The notes: a model not told the origin generated them from the letters alone. Counted from the stretch's first letter, positions 19,088 through 28,005 are shown. The stretch is 64,000 nucleotides of DNA from Chromobacterium sp. ATCC 53434 (GCF_002848345.1 NZ_CP025429.1:310001-374000); one strand, 5' to 3'. Numbers and translations are program-made.

Positions 19088-20107
19088 TCATTCATGCGGC
19101 GAATACCGGGGCCGCATCATGCCGTGCGCCGCATCATCGGATTCGATGAGCTTGCGCATCAAGTCGCGCAGCCAGTGCAGCGCAGGATTGCTATCCTGTA
19201 CTGGGTGCCAGATGCAGTTGAGATGGTAGCCCGGCAACTCTTCCGGCAACGCAACCATCTTCAACGGCCAGTAGCCCGCCATCATCGCCGCTACTTTCTT
19301 GGGCAGGATAAACAAATGATCGGTGTTGCTGACGATGGCGGCTGCGGCCATATAGCTTTGGCTGTGCACTGAAATCTTGCGCTGCAAGTTGCGCTCGGCA
19401 AGAAAATCATCCATTGGCGACCCCCGATTGCCCAGCGGCGCGTGGAAGACATGCGGCAAGGCGATCAGATCCGATAGTGTCAGGCTATCGCTCTGGAGCG
19501 GGTGGTCATGGCGCAAGATGCCGATCAGCGGCTCGTTCAACCAGGTTTCCCGGCACAGATAGCTGGGGATGGACATGTATTCGTCAAAACCCAGCAGGAA
19601 GTCGATTTCACCGTCGGCAAGCGCCAGTTCCGGAATGTCTTCCCGCAGGATGGTGATGTCGATATGAACGTTAGGCGCTTCCTGCGCCAGTTTTTTCACC
19701 AGAGGCGGAATCAGCACGCACTCTACATAATCCGTGGTGCACAGGGTGAAGCGGCGCACCGATGTCGCCGGGTCAAAGGCCTCCGGCTGGCTGAAATGGC
19801 TTTGCAGCAGACTAAGCGCCTGATGGACGCCCTGTTGCAGGTAGAGCGCTTTTTGCGTCGGCAGCATGCCATGCGGCGAGCGCACCAGTAGCGGGTCGTC
19901 GAAGAATGTCCGCAAGCGATTGAGCGAGTGGCTCATCGCAGGCTGGCTGACAAACAGTTTCTCTGCCGCCCGCGTGACGCTGCGCAAGCTGATCAAGGCA
20001 TCCAGCGCCAGCAGCAGGTTCAGATCCAGTTGATGCAGTTTCACACCATTCACCGTATTTATGAAAGTATTCGTATTGTTCATTTGCTGAATAGTTTGGC
20101 TCTCCAT
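19088..20107 (-). CDS. LysR-type transcriptional regulator
   Basis: This 339-residue protein has an N-terminal winged helix (LDLNLLLALDALISLRSV, AAEKLFVSQPAMSHSLNRLR) and a type 2 periplasmic-binding-like effector domain from about residue 110 (FTLCTTDYVECVLIPPLVKKL, LADGEIDFLLGF). It has the NodD/LeuO-like 'LDLNLL' opening. It lies between the amidase gene (same strand, about 170 bases apart) and the divergent agmatine deiminase gene, and so is the obvious local regulator. The roughly 200-base spacer to aguA should hold its operator. Confidence 0.88.
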   Translation of the reverse strand: MESQTIQQMNNTNTFINTVNGVKLHQLDLNLLLALDALISLRSVTRAAEKLFVSQPAMSHSLNRLRTFFDDPLLVRSPHGMLPTQKALYLQQGVHQALSLLQSHFSQPEAFDPATSVRRFTLCTTDYVECVLIPPLVKKLAQEAPNVHIDITILREDIPELALADGEIDFLLGFDEYMSIPSYLCRETWLNEPLIGILRHDHPLQSDSLTLSDLIALPHVFHAPLGNRGSPMDDFLAERNLQRKISVHSQSYMAAAAIVSNTDHLFILPKKVAAMMAGYWPLKMVALPEELPGYHLNCIWHPVQDSNPALHWLRDLMRKLIESDDAAHGMMRPRYSPHE

Positions 20108-20302
20108 AGACTGCGTCTGTCAATCACTTCGTCGTTCATCGCAGAGGAAATCTGCAGTTCGAGAAGGCTGATCCGCCCGGCGAATGTGCATTGGTCGAGC
20201 CTCCGCATCGCGCAAATCGGGAGACGCGCCGAGTCTGTCATCCGCAAATGCGCGATCTATTGAATACTTCTGATGGCATTTATCAAGTCGATGGTGATCA
20301 AA

Positions 20303-21409
20303 ATGAACATTAAAACGCACAATAGCCTACCTGCCGCCGACGGTTTTCACATGCCGGCCGAGTGGGCTGAGCATCAGGCGGTATGGATGATCTGGCCGCA
20401 GCGCCCGGATAACTGGCGCCATGCCGGACGCGAGGCGCAACAGGCCTTTGCTGCCATCGCCAAAGCCATTTCGGCGACCACGCCTGTGTTCATGGCCGTG
20501 CCGGAACCGTTCATGTCGCAGGCGCGCGCAGTCATGCCGTCCGAAGTCACCCTGGTCGCAATGAATAGCGATGACTGCTGGATGCGCGACAGCGGCCCGA
20601 CCATGGTGATCGATCAGGCGGGCCATCTGCGTGGCGTGGACTGGAAGTTCAATGCCTGGGGCGGCTTCAATGGCGGGCTGTACCATCCCTGGGATCAGGA
20701 TAGTGAAGTGGCGAGCCAGGTGTTGGCCCGGCATGGCTTTGATCGCTACGCAGCCCCGCTGGTGCTGGAAGGCGGCTCGATTCATGTAGATGGTGAAGGT
20801 ACGCTGCTAACCACCGCAGAATGTCTGCTCAATCCCAATCGCAATCCGGATTTGTCCAAAGCCCAGATCGAGGCCTTGCTTGCCGAGCATCTGGATGTGA
20901 CACACTTCATCTGGCTGCCGGAAGGCGTGTTCATGGATGAAACCGACGGTCACATCGACAATATGTGCTGCTTTGCCCGTCCTGGCGAGGTTGTGCTGCA
21001 CTGGGTCGATGATGAACAGGATCCGCAGTATCCACGTTCGCAGGCCGCCTACGAAGTGCTGTCCAAAGCGCGCGACGCCAAGGGTCGCCAGCTCAAGATC
21101 CACAAGATGCTGGCCCCGGGTCCCTTGTTCTATCAGCAGGATGAAACGGCTGGTGTGGTGGATAGCGGGCAGGCGGTGCCGCGTGAGGTTGGCGAGCGCA
21201 TGGCCGCTTCTTATGTCAATTTCCTGATCAGCAACGGACAGATTATTTTCCCGCTGCTGGATGAGCGTACCGATGCCGCGGCAGCCAGCCGCTTGCAGGA
21301 GATCTTCCCGGAGTACCGGATTGTCGGCGTCCCGGCACGTGAGGTACTACTGGGTGGCGGCAATATTCACTGCATCACCCAGCAGATCCCGGCAGGAAAG
21401 GCTAGCTGA
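20303..21409 (+). CDS. aguA: agmatine deiminase
   Basis: This enzyme hydrolyses agmatine to N-carbamoylputrescine and ammonia. It has about 368 residues, the normal AguA length. Signatures include [20 protein letters not shown] at the N-terminus, [54 protein letters not shown] and the C-terminal [13 protein letters not shown] with the catalytic Cys. Two in-frame ATGs (20273 and 20303) are possible; the second begins at the family's usual N-terminus. The usual next-step gene aguB (a nitrilase-family hydrolase) is not in the window, whereas an amidase-signature enzyme is nearby. Confidence 0.95.
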   Translation: MNIKTHNSLPAADGFHMPAEWAEHQAVWMIWPQRPDNWRHAGREAQQAFAAIAKAISATTPVFMAVPEPFMSQARAVMPSEVTLVAMNSDDCWMRDSGPTMVIDQAGHLRGVDWKFNAWGGFNGGLYHPWDQDSEVASQVLARHGFDRYAAPLVLEGGSIHVDGEGTLLTTAECLLNPNRNPDLSKAQIEALLAEHLDVTHFIWLPEGVFMDETDGHIDNMCCFARPGEVVLHWVDDEQDPQYPRSQAAYEVLSKARDAKGRQLKIHKMLAPGPLFYQQDETAGVVDSGQAVPREVGERMAASYVNFLISNGQIIFPLLDERTDAAAASRLQEIFPEYRIVGVPAREVLLGGGNIHCITQQIPAGKAS

Positions 21410-21423
21410 GGCGCTATCGTACA

Positions 21424-21452
21424 CGGCGGGTGAATGCCCGCCGTTTCTGTCT
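21424..21452 (+). terminator. intrinsic terminator of aguA
   Basis: A 7-bp stem CGGCGGG / CCCGCCG with a six-base loop (21424-21443) is followed by the U-rich tail TTTCTGTCT. It begins 15 bases after the aguA stop. Confidence 0.75.
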
Positions 21453-21510
21453 GCCATGCGCCAAGCGGGTGCAGAATTTTGTGCGCGGCCAGCTTATGGT
21501 TCCGGTCCCA

Positions 21511-21559
21511 AGCGTCAGTCGGCCATTTGGCCGACTGACGCTTCCCGTTTCGCGTTTCT
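21511..21559. terminator. perfect 14-bp hairpin with conserved 19-base tail (right copy)
   Basis: AGCGTCAGTCGGCC (21511-21524), loop ATTT and the perfect complement to 21542 overlap the start of the tail CTTCCCGTTTCGCGTTTCT (21541-21559). It lies between the convergent aguA and desaturase genes, in the same kind of position as the copy at 17149-17199. Confidence 0.65.
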
Positions 21560-21638
21560 GTCCTTGCTTATCTCAAGGTCAGGTCTGCTTATCACTTTCT
21601 GGTTTTTTGGCCGGCCGCCAGGCAATTGGCGCGGGGCG

Positions 21639-22676
21639 TCACACGGGATCGGACCCTGCGCGACGCAACAAGGTCGATGACGTGGAATGCGTGGCGGCTG
21701 CCGGTGTCCGATACCCGTCAAGAATTTGCCCGATGACGGAGGACGGGTGCTGGCCGCGAGACAAAATACCGCCTGTGCGCGAGTTCGCCAGAGCATATTG
21801 CTCGTCTTGCATGAGAATCTTGTGCGCCGCATGCAGGTTCCAGTAGGGAATGGCGGCGAGCAGGTGATGCGTGAGGTGGAGATTGTCACCGTGCATGCCT
21901 ATGAATAGGCGCTCCCACCAGGATGGAAAACGATTGCGTGTCATCCGCAGCTCGTTGGATTCCTTGCCAAACAGCCCAAAGTGCTCGGACACCTCCGACA
22001 GCCAGCCTATGATTTGAAACGACGTTAAATAAGGTAGCAACCAGAATAACAGGTAGCCGGTGGGGCCGGTCGCAGCATAGAGAATCATAAACAGGCATGC
22101 GTGTACGGTCAGCAGCTGGATGGCGCCGACGGGCGAGCGAAAAAGCGAAGCGATGCGATGGCGAATCAGATAGTTGAGGTATTCAAATACCTTCAACAGA
22201 GCCAGCGTTCTAAGGAAATGCCTGAAAAAGAATTCGAAGCGGTCCTCTGTGCCTTGTAAGCCCGATTCGATATAGTAGATGTAATCCGGATCGCGATTTG
22301 GGTCGCCGAGAAAGCGGTGATGCATCTGTACATGCGAATGGCGATACGAATCGAAATCTTGAAACACCGGCAGGCCGGTCAGATATTGGCCGATGAAACG
22401 GCTCAGGCGGTGATTCCGAGTAAGGGTCAGATGGGAGGCGTCGTGCAGCAGCGACGCAAGCGCGCGTTGGCGTGAGCCGATTAGCAAGATCGTCAGCGGG
22501 TATGCATAAGGAGTCAGTTGAGATAATCCAATCGCGGCGGCGATCACCGCGATGTCGCTACCCCAAGATAGTACCCAGCGCCAGTTGTTTCTCGTATATA
22601 GATGCGCGAGGTCGGCCTTGATCTCGTCACAGATTCGGAATTTGCTCAGCAGCCCCAACGATTGATCCCGCATCAT
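21639..22676 (-). CDS. sylB: membrane fatty-acid-desaturase-family enzyme (SylB-like)
   Basis: This 345-residue integral membrane enzyme has the three histidine boxes of di-iron desaturases: LLHDASH at about residue 80, HVQMHH at about 115-120 and HLTHH near 265-270. Four or more hydrophobic segments lie around them. In syringolin biosynthesis the desaturase SylB is held responsible for the 3,4-dehydrolysine residue. Its position, divergent from a SylC-like NRPS and sharing a lux-box-like promoter, fits that role. Its codon use is clearly more AT-rich than that of the synthetase genes. It could instead be a lipid desaturase that merely lies next to the cluster. Confidence 0.75.
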   Translation of the reverse strand: MMRDQSLGLLSKFRICDEIKADLAHLYTRNNWRWVLSWGSDIAVIAAAIGLSQLTPYAYPLTILLIGSRQRALASLLHDASHLTLTRNHRLSRFIGQYLTGLPVFQDFDSYRHSHVQMHHRFLGDPNRDPDYIYYIESGLQGTEDRFEFFFRHFLRTLALLKVFEYLNYLIRHRIASLFRSPVGAIQLLTVHACLFMILYAATGPTGYLLFWLLPYLTSFQIIGWLSEVSEHFGLFGKESNELRMTRNRFPSWWERLFIGMHGDNLHLTHHLLAAIPYWNLHAAHKILMQDEQYALANSRTGGILSRGQHPSSVIGQILDGYRTPAAATHSTSSTLLRRAGSDPV

Positions 22677-22735
22677 AACTTCCTTGCCTATTTTGATGTG
22701 CGGAACAAGGTAGCGGAATCAGCACTCATTATCAT

Positions 22736-22764
22736 CTGTAGGATTTGACAGTTAAATCCTACAG
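22736..22764. promoter_or_regulatory. lux-box-like inverted repeat in the divergent promoter
   Basis: Perfect 11-bp inverted repeats CTGTAGGATTT (22736-22746) and AAATCCTACAG (22754-22764) are separated by seven bases. The left part, CTGTAGGATTTGACAG, fits the CT-N12-AG pattern of LuxR-family sites and matches 13 of the 16 core bases of the Vibrio fischeri lux box. It lies 60 bases upstream of the desaturase start and about 130 upstream of the reconstructed NRPS start, so it could control both genes. Confidence 0.6.
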
Positions 22765-22902
22765 TCAAATTTCGCAGCTTGTTCCGGCATTCCCTCCATG
22801 TTCTTATTTCTTTGCAATTCGAAATTTTCCATGCACTTGCGCATTGAATACAGCTGGCGCGATTTCGTCAGCCACAGCGAAGAAAGGGATGTTTGTGAGC
22901 TA

Positions 22903-24024
22903 TTAATCCGGCAGTAATAATCCGTACAGATTGTATACTTCCGGCATGGAAAAAATCGATGTGCGCAAGCTTGAACTGGCCGCCCGTGAGCAGCTGAGGC
23001 GTACCGCTATCCGGATGTACAAGCGAGGCCGGTCTCAAGCCAGTATTGCCGAAGAACTCGGGCTGCGCCGCCCCACCATTTCCGCCTGGGTGGTGCGTGA
23101 GGCAGCACTAGGTGCGCAGGGATTCAAAGAACAGAAGCGCGGTCGCGCCGAAGGCACCGGCCGTCGGCTGACCGAGGCGCAGGAAGCCCGGATCAAGCAG
23201 GACATCGTGGATCGCACGCCAGACCAGATGAAGCTGAGGTTTGCCCTGTGGAGTGCTCAGGCGGTCAAGGCTGTAATCAAGCAGATGTTTCTGATCGATC
23301 TGCCGATCCGTACTGTCCGTCTGTACTTGGCCCGCTGGGGCTTTACGCCGCAGCGCCCGCTCAAACGCGCTTATGAGCAGCGACCGGCAGCAGTCGAGAA
23401 ATGGCTCAAGGAGGAATACCCGGCTATCGTCGCGCGTGCCAAAGCGGAAATGGCTGAAATCAGCTGGGGCGACGAATCGGCGGTGTCGAGTGTTGAGCAC
23501 TTTCCGCGTGGCTACGCCCCAAAAGGCCAAACCCCAGTTCTGGTGTTATCCCAATCGAAAAGAGCGCGCATCAACTTGATTTCGGCCATTACCAACCAAG
23601 GCAAGATGCGCTTCATGCTGTACCGGGAGACCTTGACGGCCCGGGTGCTGATCAAGTTTCTGATGCGGCTGATCCGTGATGCTGGCGGCAAGAAGGTGTT
23701 CTTGATCCTCGACAACTTGCGCGTGCATCACAGCAAGCTGGTGCAAGCATGGTTGGAGGAGGAAGAGAACAAGAAGGCGATTGAGTTGTTCTTCCTGCCC
23801 AGCTACTCACCGGAACTGAACCCGGATGAATACTTGAACGGCGACCTGAAGGCCAGAATGAGCGCAGGTGAGCCGGTTCGATCAGACGGTCAACTTCAAG
23901 GGAAAGTGCTGTCCCATTTACGCTCATTGCAGAAGCAGCCGGCCAGAATCCGGTCGTACTTCCGGCATGAAAAAATCCGCTACGCGGCATGAGCTTTCTG
24001 TACGGTATTTGACTGCCGGATTAA
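22903..24024 (+). mobile_element. IS630-family insertion sequence, apparently complete
   Basis: The 1,122-bp element has imperfect terminal inverted repeats: left TTAATCCGGCAGTAATAAT and right, read inward, TTAATCCGGCAGTCAAATA, both then with CCGTACAGA. It is flanked by TA at 22901-22902 and 24025-24026, the target duplication expected for IS630/Tc1-mariner elements. It carries a single transposase gene. It lies between the ribosome-binding site and start codons of the SylC-like gene and the rest of that gene. Confidence 0.93.
22946..23992 (+). CDS. IS630-family transposase
   Basis: This 348-residue transposase has an N-terminal helix-turn-helix (RSQASIAEELGLRRPTISAW) and a DDE catalytic core: first Asp in ISWGDESAV, second in FLILDNLRVHHS, and the final acidic residue in LPSYSPELNPDEYLNGDLK. 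The ATG at 22946 is used because the earlier in-frame TTG lies inside the terminal repeat. The frame appears intact, so the element may still be mobile. Confidence 0.93.
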   Translation: MEKIDVRKLELAAREQLRRTAIRMYKRGRSQASIAEELGLRRPTISAWVVREAALGAQGFKEQKRGRAEGTGRRLTEAQEARIKQDIVDRTPDQMKLRFALWSAQAVKAVIKQMFLIDLPIRTVRLYLARWGFTPQRPLKRAYEQRPAAVEKWLKEEYPAIVARAKAEMAEISWGDESAVSSVEHFPRGYAPKGQTPVLVLSQSKRARINLISAITNQGKMRFMLYRETLTARVLIKFLMRLIRDAGGKKVFLILDNLRVHHSKLVQAWLEEEENKKAIELFFLPSYSPELNPDEYLNGDLKARMSAGEPVRSDGQLQGKVLSHLRSLQKQPARIRSYFRHEKIRYAA

Positions 24025-24114
24025 TATCTTGTTGATGAGGTTGCCGATGCTTTTGATCAATTGAGCGATGCCGCGGGGCGAATATACCCGATAGGCACGG
24101 AGGCGAGGCTGTCC

Positions 24115-27100
24115 ATGTCGCAAGAGCAGGCATGGTTTTTGGAAATGCTTGTGCCGGATAGCATCGCATACAATTTTCAAGCGGTGTTGAATCTGCGCGG
24201 GGAGCTTGATGTCGGCGCGCTGGAGCGCGCGCTGGGGCAACTGGTGCAAAGGCATCAGAGCCTTTCAACCGTATTTTTCGAGCGCGATGGCGAGCCGGTG
24301 CAGCGGATCGAGGGCGCCTGGCCGGTGACGCTTCCGATTGTCGATCTGTCTCGAATGGCGGGCGCGACGCGCGATGCGTACATCGGTTCGCTGATCCAAA
24401 TGGAAACCGCGCAGAAGATCGACGTCGGCGTGTTGCCCTTGCTTCGCTGGGTGCTGTTCAAGCGCGGCGAGCGCGATCATGCCTTGCTGCATATCGAGCA
24501 TCATCTCATTCACGACGGCTGGTCATTCCGGCTGTTCTTGCGCGAGCTGAGCCACTTCTACAATGCCGAGCGCGGCCGCGCGGACCTCGCGCAGCTGGAG
24601 CCGGCGATCCAGTTTGTCGATTACTGCAATTTCGAGCACGAATGGCTTGATTCGACGGCCGGCCGGGATGGCCGCGCCTATTGGCGTCAACGTCTTGAAA
24701 CGTGGCAGCCGTTCGGCCATTCGCCGTTCCCGCAAGTCCATGCGCGAGTGGAGGATCTCAACTTTGTCGGCAAATCGGTTTCGGTGCCGTTTCCGGGCGA
24801 GTTGGCCGCGCGCTTGATGAAGTACGCATCCCGGCAAAAGGCGACGCTGTTCGAGACGATGTTCTCGGTGTTCGCGTCGGTTGTCGCCGCGCGCTCGGGC
24901 AATACGCGTCAAATCGTCGGCACGGCGGTTGCGAACCGCGACATCCATGGCATTCAAAACACGATAGGCATGCTCGTCAACATGCTGCCGGTGTGCGTGG
25001 AGTTGTCGGCCGACACGCGTTGGCCGGCGCTGCTCGACCGCGTGAAAGAAGAGATCCGCGCCGCTTGCGCGCACTCGCATGTTCCGTTCTCGAGCATGGT
25101 CGCAGACCTGCAGCCGGAACGCGTGGCGAACTTGCTGCCGTATATCCAGGTGGGCTTCAGCTTCCATAACTCGATGACGCGCCAGCTGGATTTCGACGGC
25201 CTGGATGTCGATATCGTCGAAGGTCTGAGCAATGGATCGGCGAAATTCGATCTGAACGTGATTGTCGTGTTCGAAGACGAGACACACCCGGAGGCCGGTG
25301 GGCGCTTCCTGCTCGAATACTCCACGTCGGCGACCGACGAGGCCGATGTGGTGGCCTTGATGAACGAGTTCTTCGTCCGCGTGAACGCGTGGCTGGATGA
25401 TCCCGAGCGCAGGCTTGCCGAGCTGTCGGGCGGAGACGTCCCGGCGCTTGCCGCGGGTTTGGCGCCGGAGGCCGCCTTCTGGGCGGCGCAACTGGAGGCG
25501 GAGGCGGGCGAGCTGTTTTCGGATGTGGAAGCCGCGCCGGCCGACGCCGCTTGGCGTTCCGAGCGACTGGAGCTGGCGCTCGCCAGCGAGTCTGTCGAAT
25601 GCTTGCGCGCCGCCTGCGAGGCCGCGGGCATTGAGCCGTCCGCCGCCTGGCTGGCGTTGCACGCGGCGGCGGTCGCCCGTTTTTCCGGCAGCCTCGACGT
25701 GATGGTGGGGCTGGCATCGGACATCGACGGGCGCGCGCTTCCTGCGCCGCTGCCGGTCGCGCTGCGCATCGATCCGGCGGCTTCGTTCGCCGATGTGTTC
25801 CGTGTGGTTCAGCAAGCGTGGCGGCAGGCGCATGAGCGCTATGCGCGCGCGCCGGGCGCGCTTGACGCCGCGCTTGGCGCATGGCGAGGCGAGGCGGGCG
25901 CGGCTGAGGCCCCGCGGCTGCAATCGATGTTTTCCGTCTCGCAGGCGGCGGATGGCTCGCCATCGGATAACCATGCGAATCTGGACGCGTCGCTGCGCAT
26001 TTCCGACGAGGGCGCCGTGTTGAGCGTCGGCCATGCCGACAGGTTCTTGTCCGCGCGCGCCGCCGAGCTGTACGCGCAGGCGGTCTCGCGGCTGGCCGAA
26101 GCGGCGGCGGTATCGTTGGACGCGACGGTCGGCATGGCCGGCGCGCCGCGCGACGCCGCCGTGCTGCGCGCGTTGGCGGAGGGCGCGCGGCCGGCCTATA
26201 GCCAGGCGACGCTGCATCAAATCTTCGAGGGCTGGGCGATCGAACAGCCGGATGCCGTCGCGGTGCGTTGCGGCGGCACGGCCTGGACCTATGAAGAACT
26301 CGATGCGAAGGGCAATGAGATCGCCGCGTTGTTGCTGGCGGGGGGAATGCGTCCCCGCGAAACGGTGGGTGTTTGCATGGCGCGCTCGGCCTCGCTGGTG
26401 GGCGCCCTGCTAGGCATCTTGAAGGCCGGCGGTTGTTACCTGTCGCTGGATGCGGCCTTGCCCGAGGCTCGCCGTGACTGGCTGTTGAGCGAAGCGGGCG
26501 TGACCCATGTGCTGGTTGACGCCGACGCGCCGGCGTTTGCCGCCGGCGTCGCGACGCATCGCGTCGACGGCGCGCCGCTCGCGTCCTTCATCGGCATGCG
26601 CCAGCCGAACCGGCCGGGCATCGATGCGGATGCGCCTTGCTATTACATGTTCACGTCGGGTTCGACCGGCGAGCCGAAGGCGACGTCGAGCAGTCATCGA
26701 GCGGTGGTGAATCTGCTGACGGGCAGCGATAGCGTGAGGATAGGCCGGGACGACCGCGTGCTGATGTTCGCGCCGCTCGCCTTCGACGCGTCCACATTCG
26801 AAATCTGGGGTCCGCTGCTGAATGGCGCGCAGCTCGTCGTGCAGCCCGGCGCGCATGCCAGCCTGGAGGAGCTGGCCGACACGCTGGCGTCGCAGCGGGT
26901 GAGCGTGCTCTGGCTCACCTCTGCCTTGTTCCAGGAAATGGTTGCGCAGCATCCGGAGGTGTTCGTCCAGGTCGGGCGCGTGCTGACCGGCGGCGACGTG
27001 GTGTCGCCGGATGCGATGCGCGGTTTCTTCGCGGCGGGCGGCCGCGCGCTGACGGTGTGCTACGGCCCGACCGAGGGGACGGTCTTCACCACGGCCTACA

Positions 27101-27963
27101 CCCTCGACGCGCCGGAGCAAGTCGGAACGCGCGCGCTGATCGGCCGGCCGCTAGCGCATCGCGATCTGTATGTGATCGACGTGTTCGGCAACCTTGCGAC
27201 GGAGGGCGTGCCCGGCGAGTTGTACGTCGGCGGCGGCGTGACGGACGGGTATCTGAAGCGGCCGGAGTTGAGCGCCGAGCGTTTCGCGCCTGTCGCGAAC
27301 GTGACCGATCAGGTGTTGTTCCGTTCCGGCGATATCGGGCGCTGGACGGCCGACGGCGGCGTGGAGTTTCTCGGTCGGCGCGACAAGCAGATCAAGATCC
27401 GCGGTTTCCGCATCGAGGCCGGCGAGATCGAACAGGCGATCCAGGCGCAGGATGGCGTGGCGCAGGGCGCGGTGGTGTTGGTCGGCGAGGAGGCGGACAA
27501 GCGGCTGGTCGCCTTCGTCACCGCCAGGCGCGGGGCGACGCCGTCCGGCGGCGCCATCCGCGACGCCTTGAGGTCGATCTTGCCCGACTATATGGTGCCC
27601 GCCAGCATTCATGTGATCGAGCAGTTGCCGACGACGCCGAGCGGCAAGCTGAACAAGCGCGCGTTGCTGGCGCTCGCCGCCCATCCGGAGGAGGCCGCGT
27701 CGGCGCAGCCGTCGGACGAGGAGGTGGGCGAACTGGAAGGCCCGGTCGCCACGGTATGGGCCGAGGTGCTCAAACTCGCTTCGATAGAGCGCCATCAGGA
27801 CTTCTTCGCGATCGGCGGCCATTCGCTGGCCGGCATGCGGATTCTGTCGCGCTTGAGCAAGATGCTCGGCCGTCGCCTGCCGCTTGACATGCTGTTCCGA
27901 TATCCGACCGTCGCGTCCTTCGCCAAGGCGATCTCAAACGGCGCGGCGCCTGCGCCTCGTTGA
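24115..27963 (+). CDS. sylC: single-module NRPS (C, partial C-like, A, PCP), SylC-like, 5' end displaced by IS630
   Basis: Domains by position: condensation 24106-25400 with HHLIHDG at 24499-24519; a second, incomplete C-like segment 25440-26110 that lacks any HHxxxDG; adenylation 26200-27680 (TSGSTGEPKA, CYGPTEGT, FRSGDIGRW, RRDKQIKIRGFRIEAGEIE, TPSGKLNKRAL); carrier domain with IGGHSLAGM near 27810-27840. The adenylation pocket read by eye is D-A-F-W-L-G-C-V-F, close to known valine codes. SylC activates valine and makes its ureido link in syringolin. The frame is open back to a stop inside the IS end. The ATG at 24115 has GGAGGCGAGG upstream and is the best surviving start; TTG at 24061 is an alternative. 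The original start was probably GTG at 22895. Confidence 0.85.
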   Translation: MSQEQAWFLEMLVPDSIAYNFQAVLNLRGELDVGALERALGQLVQRHQSLSTVFFERDGEPVQRIEGAWPVTLPIVDLSRMAGATRDAYIGSLIQMETAQKIDVGVLPLLRWVLFKRGERDHALLHIEHHLIHDGWSFRLFLRELSHFYNAERGRADLAQLEPAIQFVDYCNFEHEWLDSTAGRDGRAYWRQRLETWQPFGHSPFPQVHARVEDLNFVGKSVSVPFPGELAARLMKYASRQKATLFETMFSVFASVVAARSGNTRQIVGTAVANRDIHGIQNTIGMLVNMLPVCVELSADTRWPALLDRVKEEIRAACAHSHVPFSSMVADLQPERVANLLPYIQVGFSFHNSMTRQLDFDGLDVDIVEGLSNGSAKFDLNVIVVFEDETHPEAGGRFLLEYSTSATDEADVVALMNEFFVRVNAWLDDPERRLAELSGGDVPALAAGLAPEAAFWAAQLEAEAGELFSDVEAAPADAAWRSERLELALASESVECLRAACEAAGIEPSAAWLALHAAAVARFSGSLDVMVGLASDIDGRALPAPLPVALRIDPAASFADVFRVVQQAWRQAHERYARAPGALDAALGAWRGEAGAAEAPRLQSMFSVSQAADGSPSDNHANLDASLRISDEGAVLSVGHADRFLSARAAELYAQAVSRLAEAAAVSLDATVGMAGAPRDAAVLRALAEGARPAYSQATLHQIFEGWAIEQPDAVAVRCGGTAWTYEELDAKGNEIAALLLAGGMRPRETVGVCMARSASLVGALLGILKAGGCYLSLDAALPEARRDWLLSEAGVTHVLVDADAPAFAAGVATHRVDGAPLASFIGMRQPNRPGIDADAPCYYMFTSGSTGEPKATSSSHRAVVNLLTGSDSVRIGRDDRVLMFAPLAFDASTFEIWGPLLNGAQLVVQPGAHASLEELADTLASQRVSVLWLTSALFQEMVAQHPEVFVQVGRVLTGGDVVSPDAMRGFFAAGGRALTVCYGPTEGTVFTTAYTLDAPEQVGTRALIGRPLAHRDLYVIDVFGNLATEGVPGELYVGGGVTDGYLKRPELSAERFAPVANVTDQVLFRSGDIGRWTADGGVEFLGRRDKQIKIRGFRIEAGEIEQAIQAQDGVAQGAVVLVGEEADKRLVAFVTARRGATPSGGAIRDALRSILPDYMVPASIHVIEQLPTTPSGKLNKRALLALAAHPEEAASAQPSDEEVGELEGPVATVWAEVLKLASIERHQDFFAIGGHSLAGMRILSRLSKMLGRRLPLDMLFRYPTVASFAKAISNGAAPAPR

Positions 27964-27972
27964 TTCAAGCTC

Positions 27973-28005
27973 CCGCGCGGACAGTCCAGTGGGCTGTCCG
28001 CGCGG
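27973..28005 (+). other. strong intercistronic hairpin between the two synthetase genes
   Basis: CCGCGCGGACAGTCC (27973-27987), a three-base loop and GGGCTGTCCGCGCGG (27991-28005) pair over 15 bp with one G-U. No T-run follows, so it is not a classical terminator. It could adjust the ratio of the two synthetases by partial termination or by protecting an RNA end. Confidence 0.6.

Noticed and set aside
24022..24061. TTG at 24061 as the natural start of the NRPS
   Set aside because: It has no suitably spaced ribosome site, and the frame clearly continues upstream to the IS boundary; it is an artefact of the insertion.
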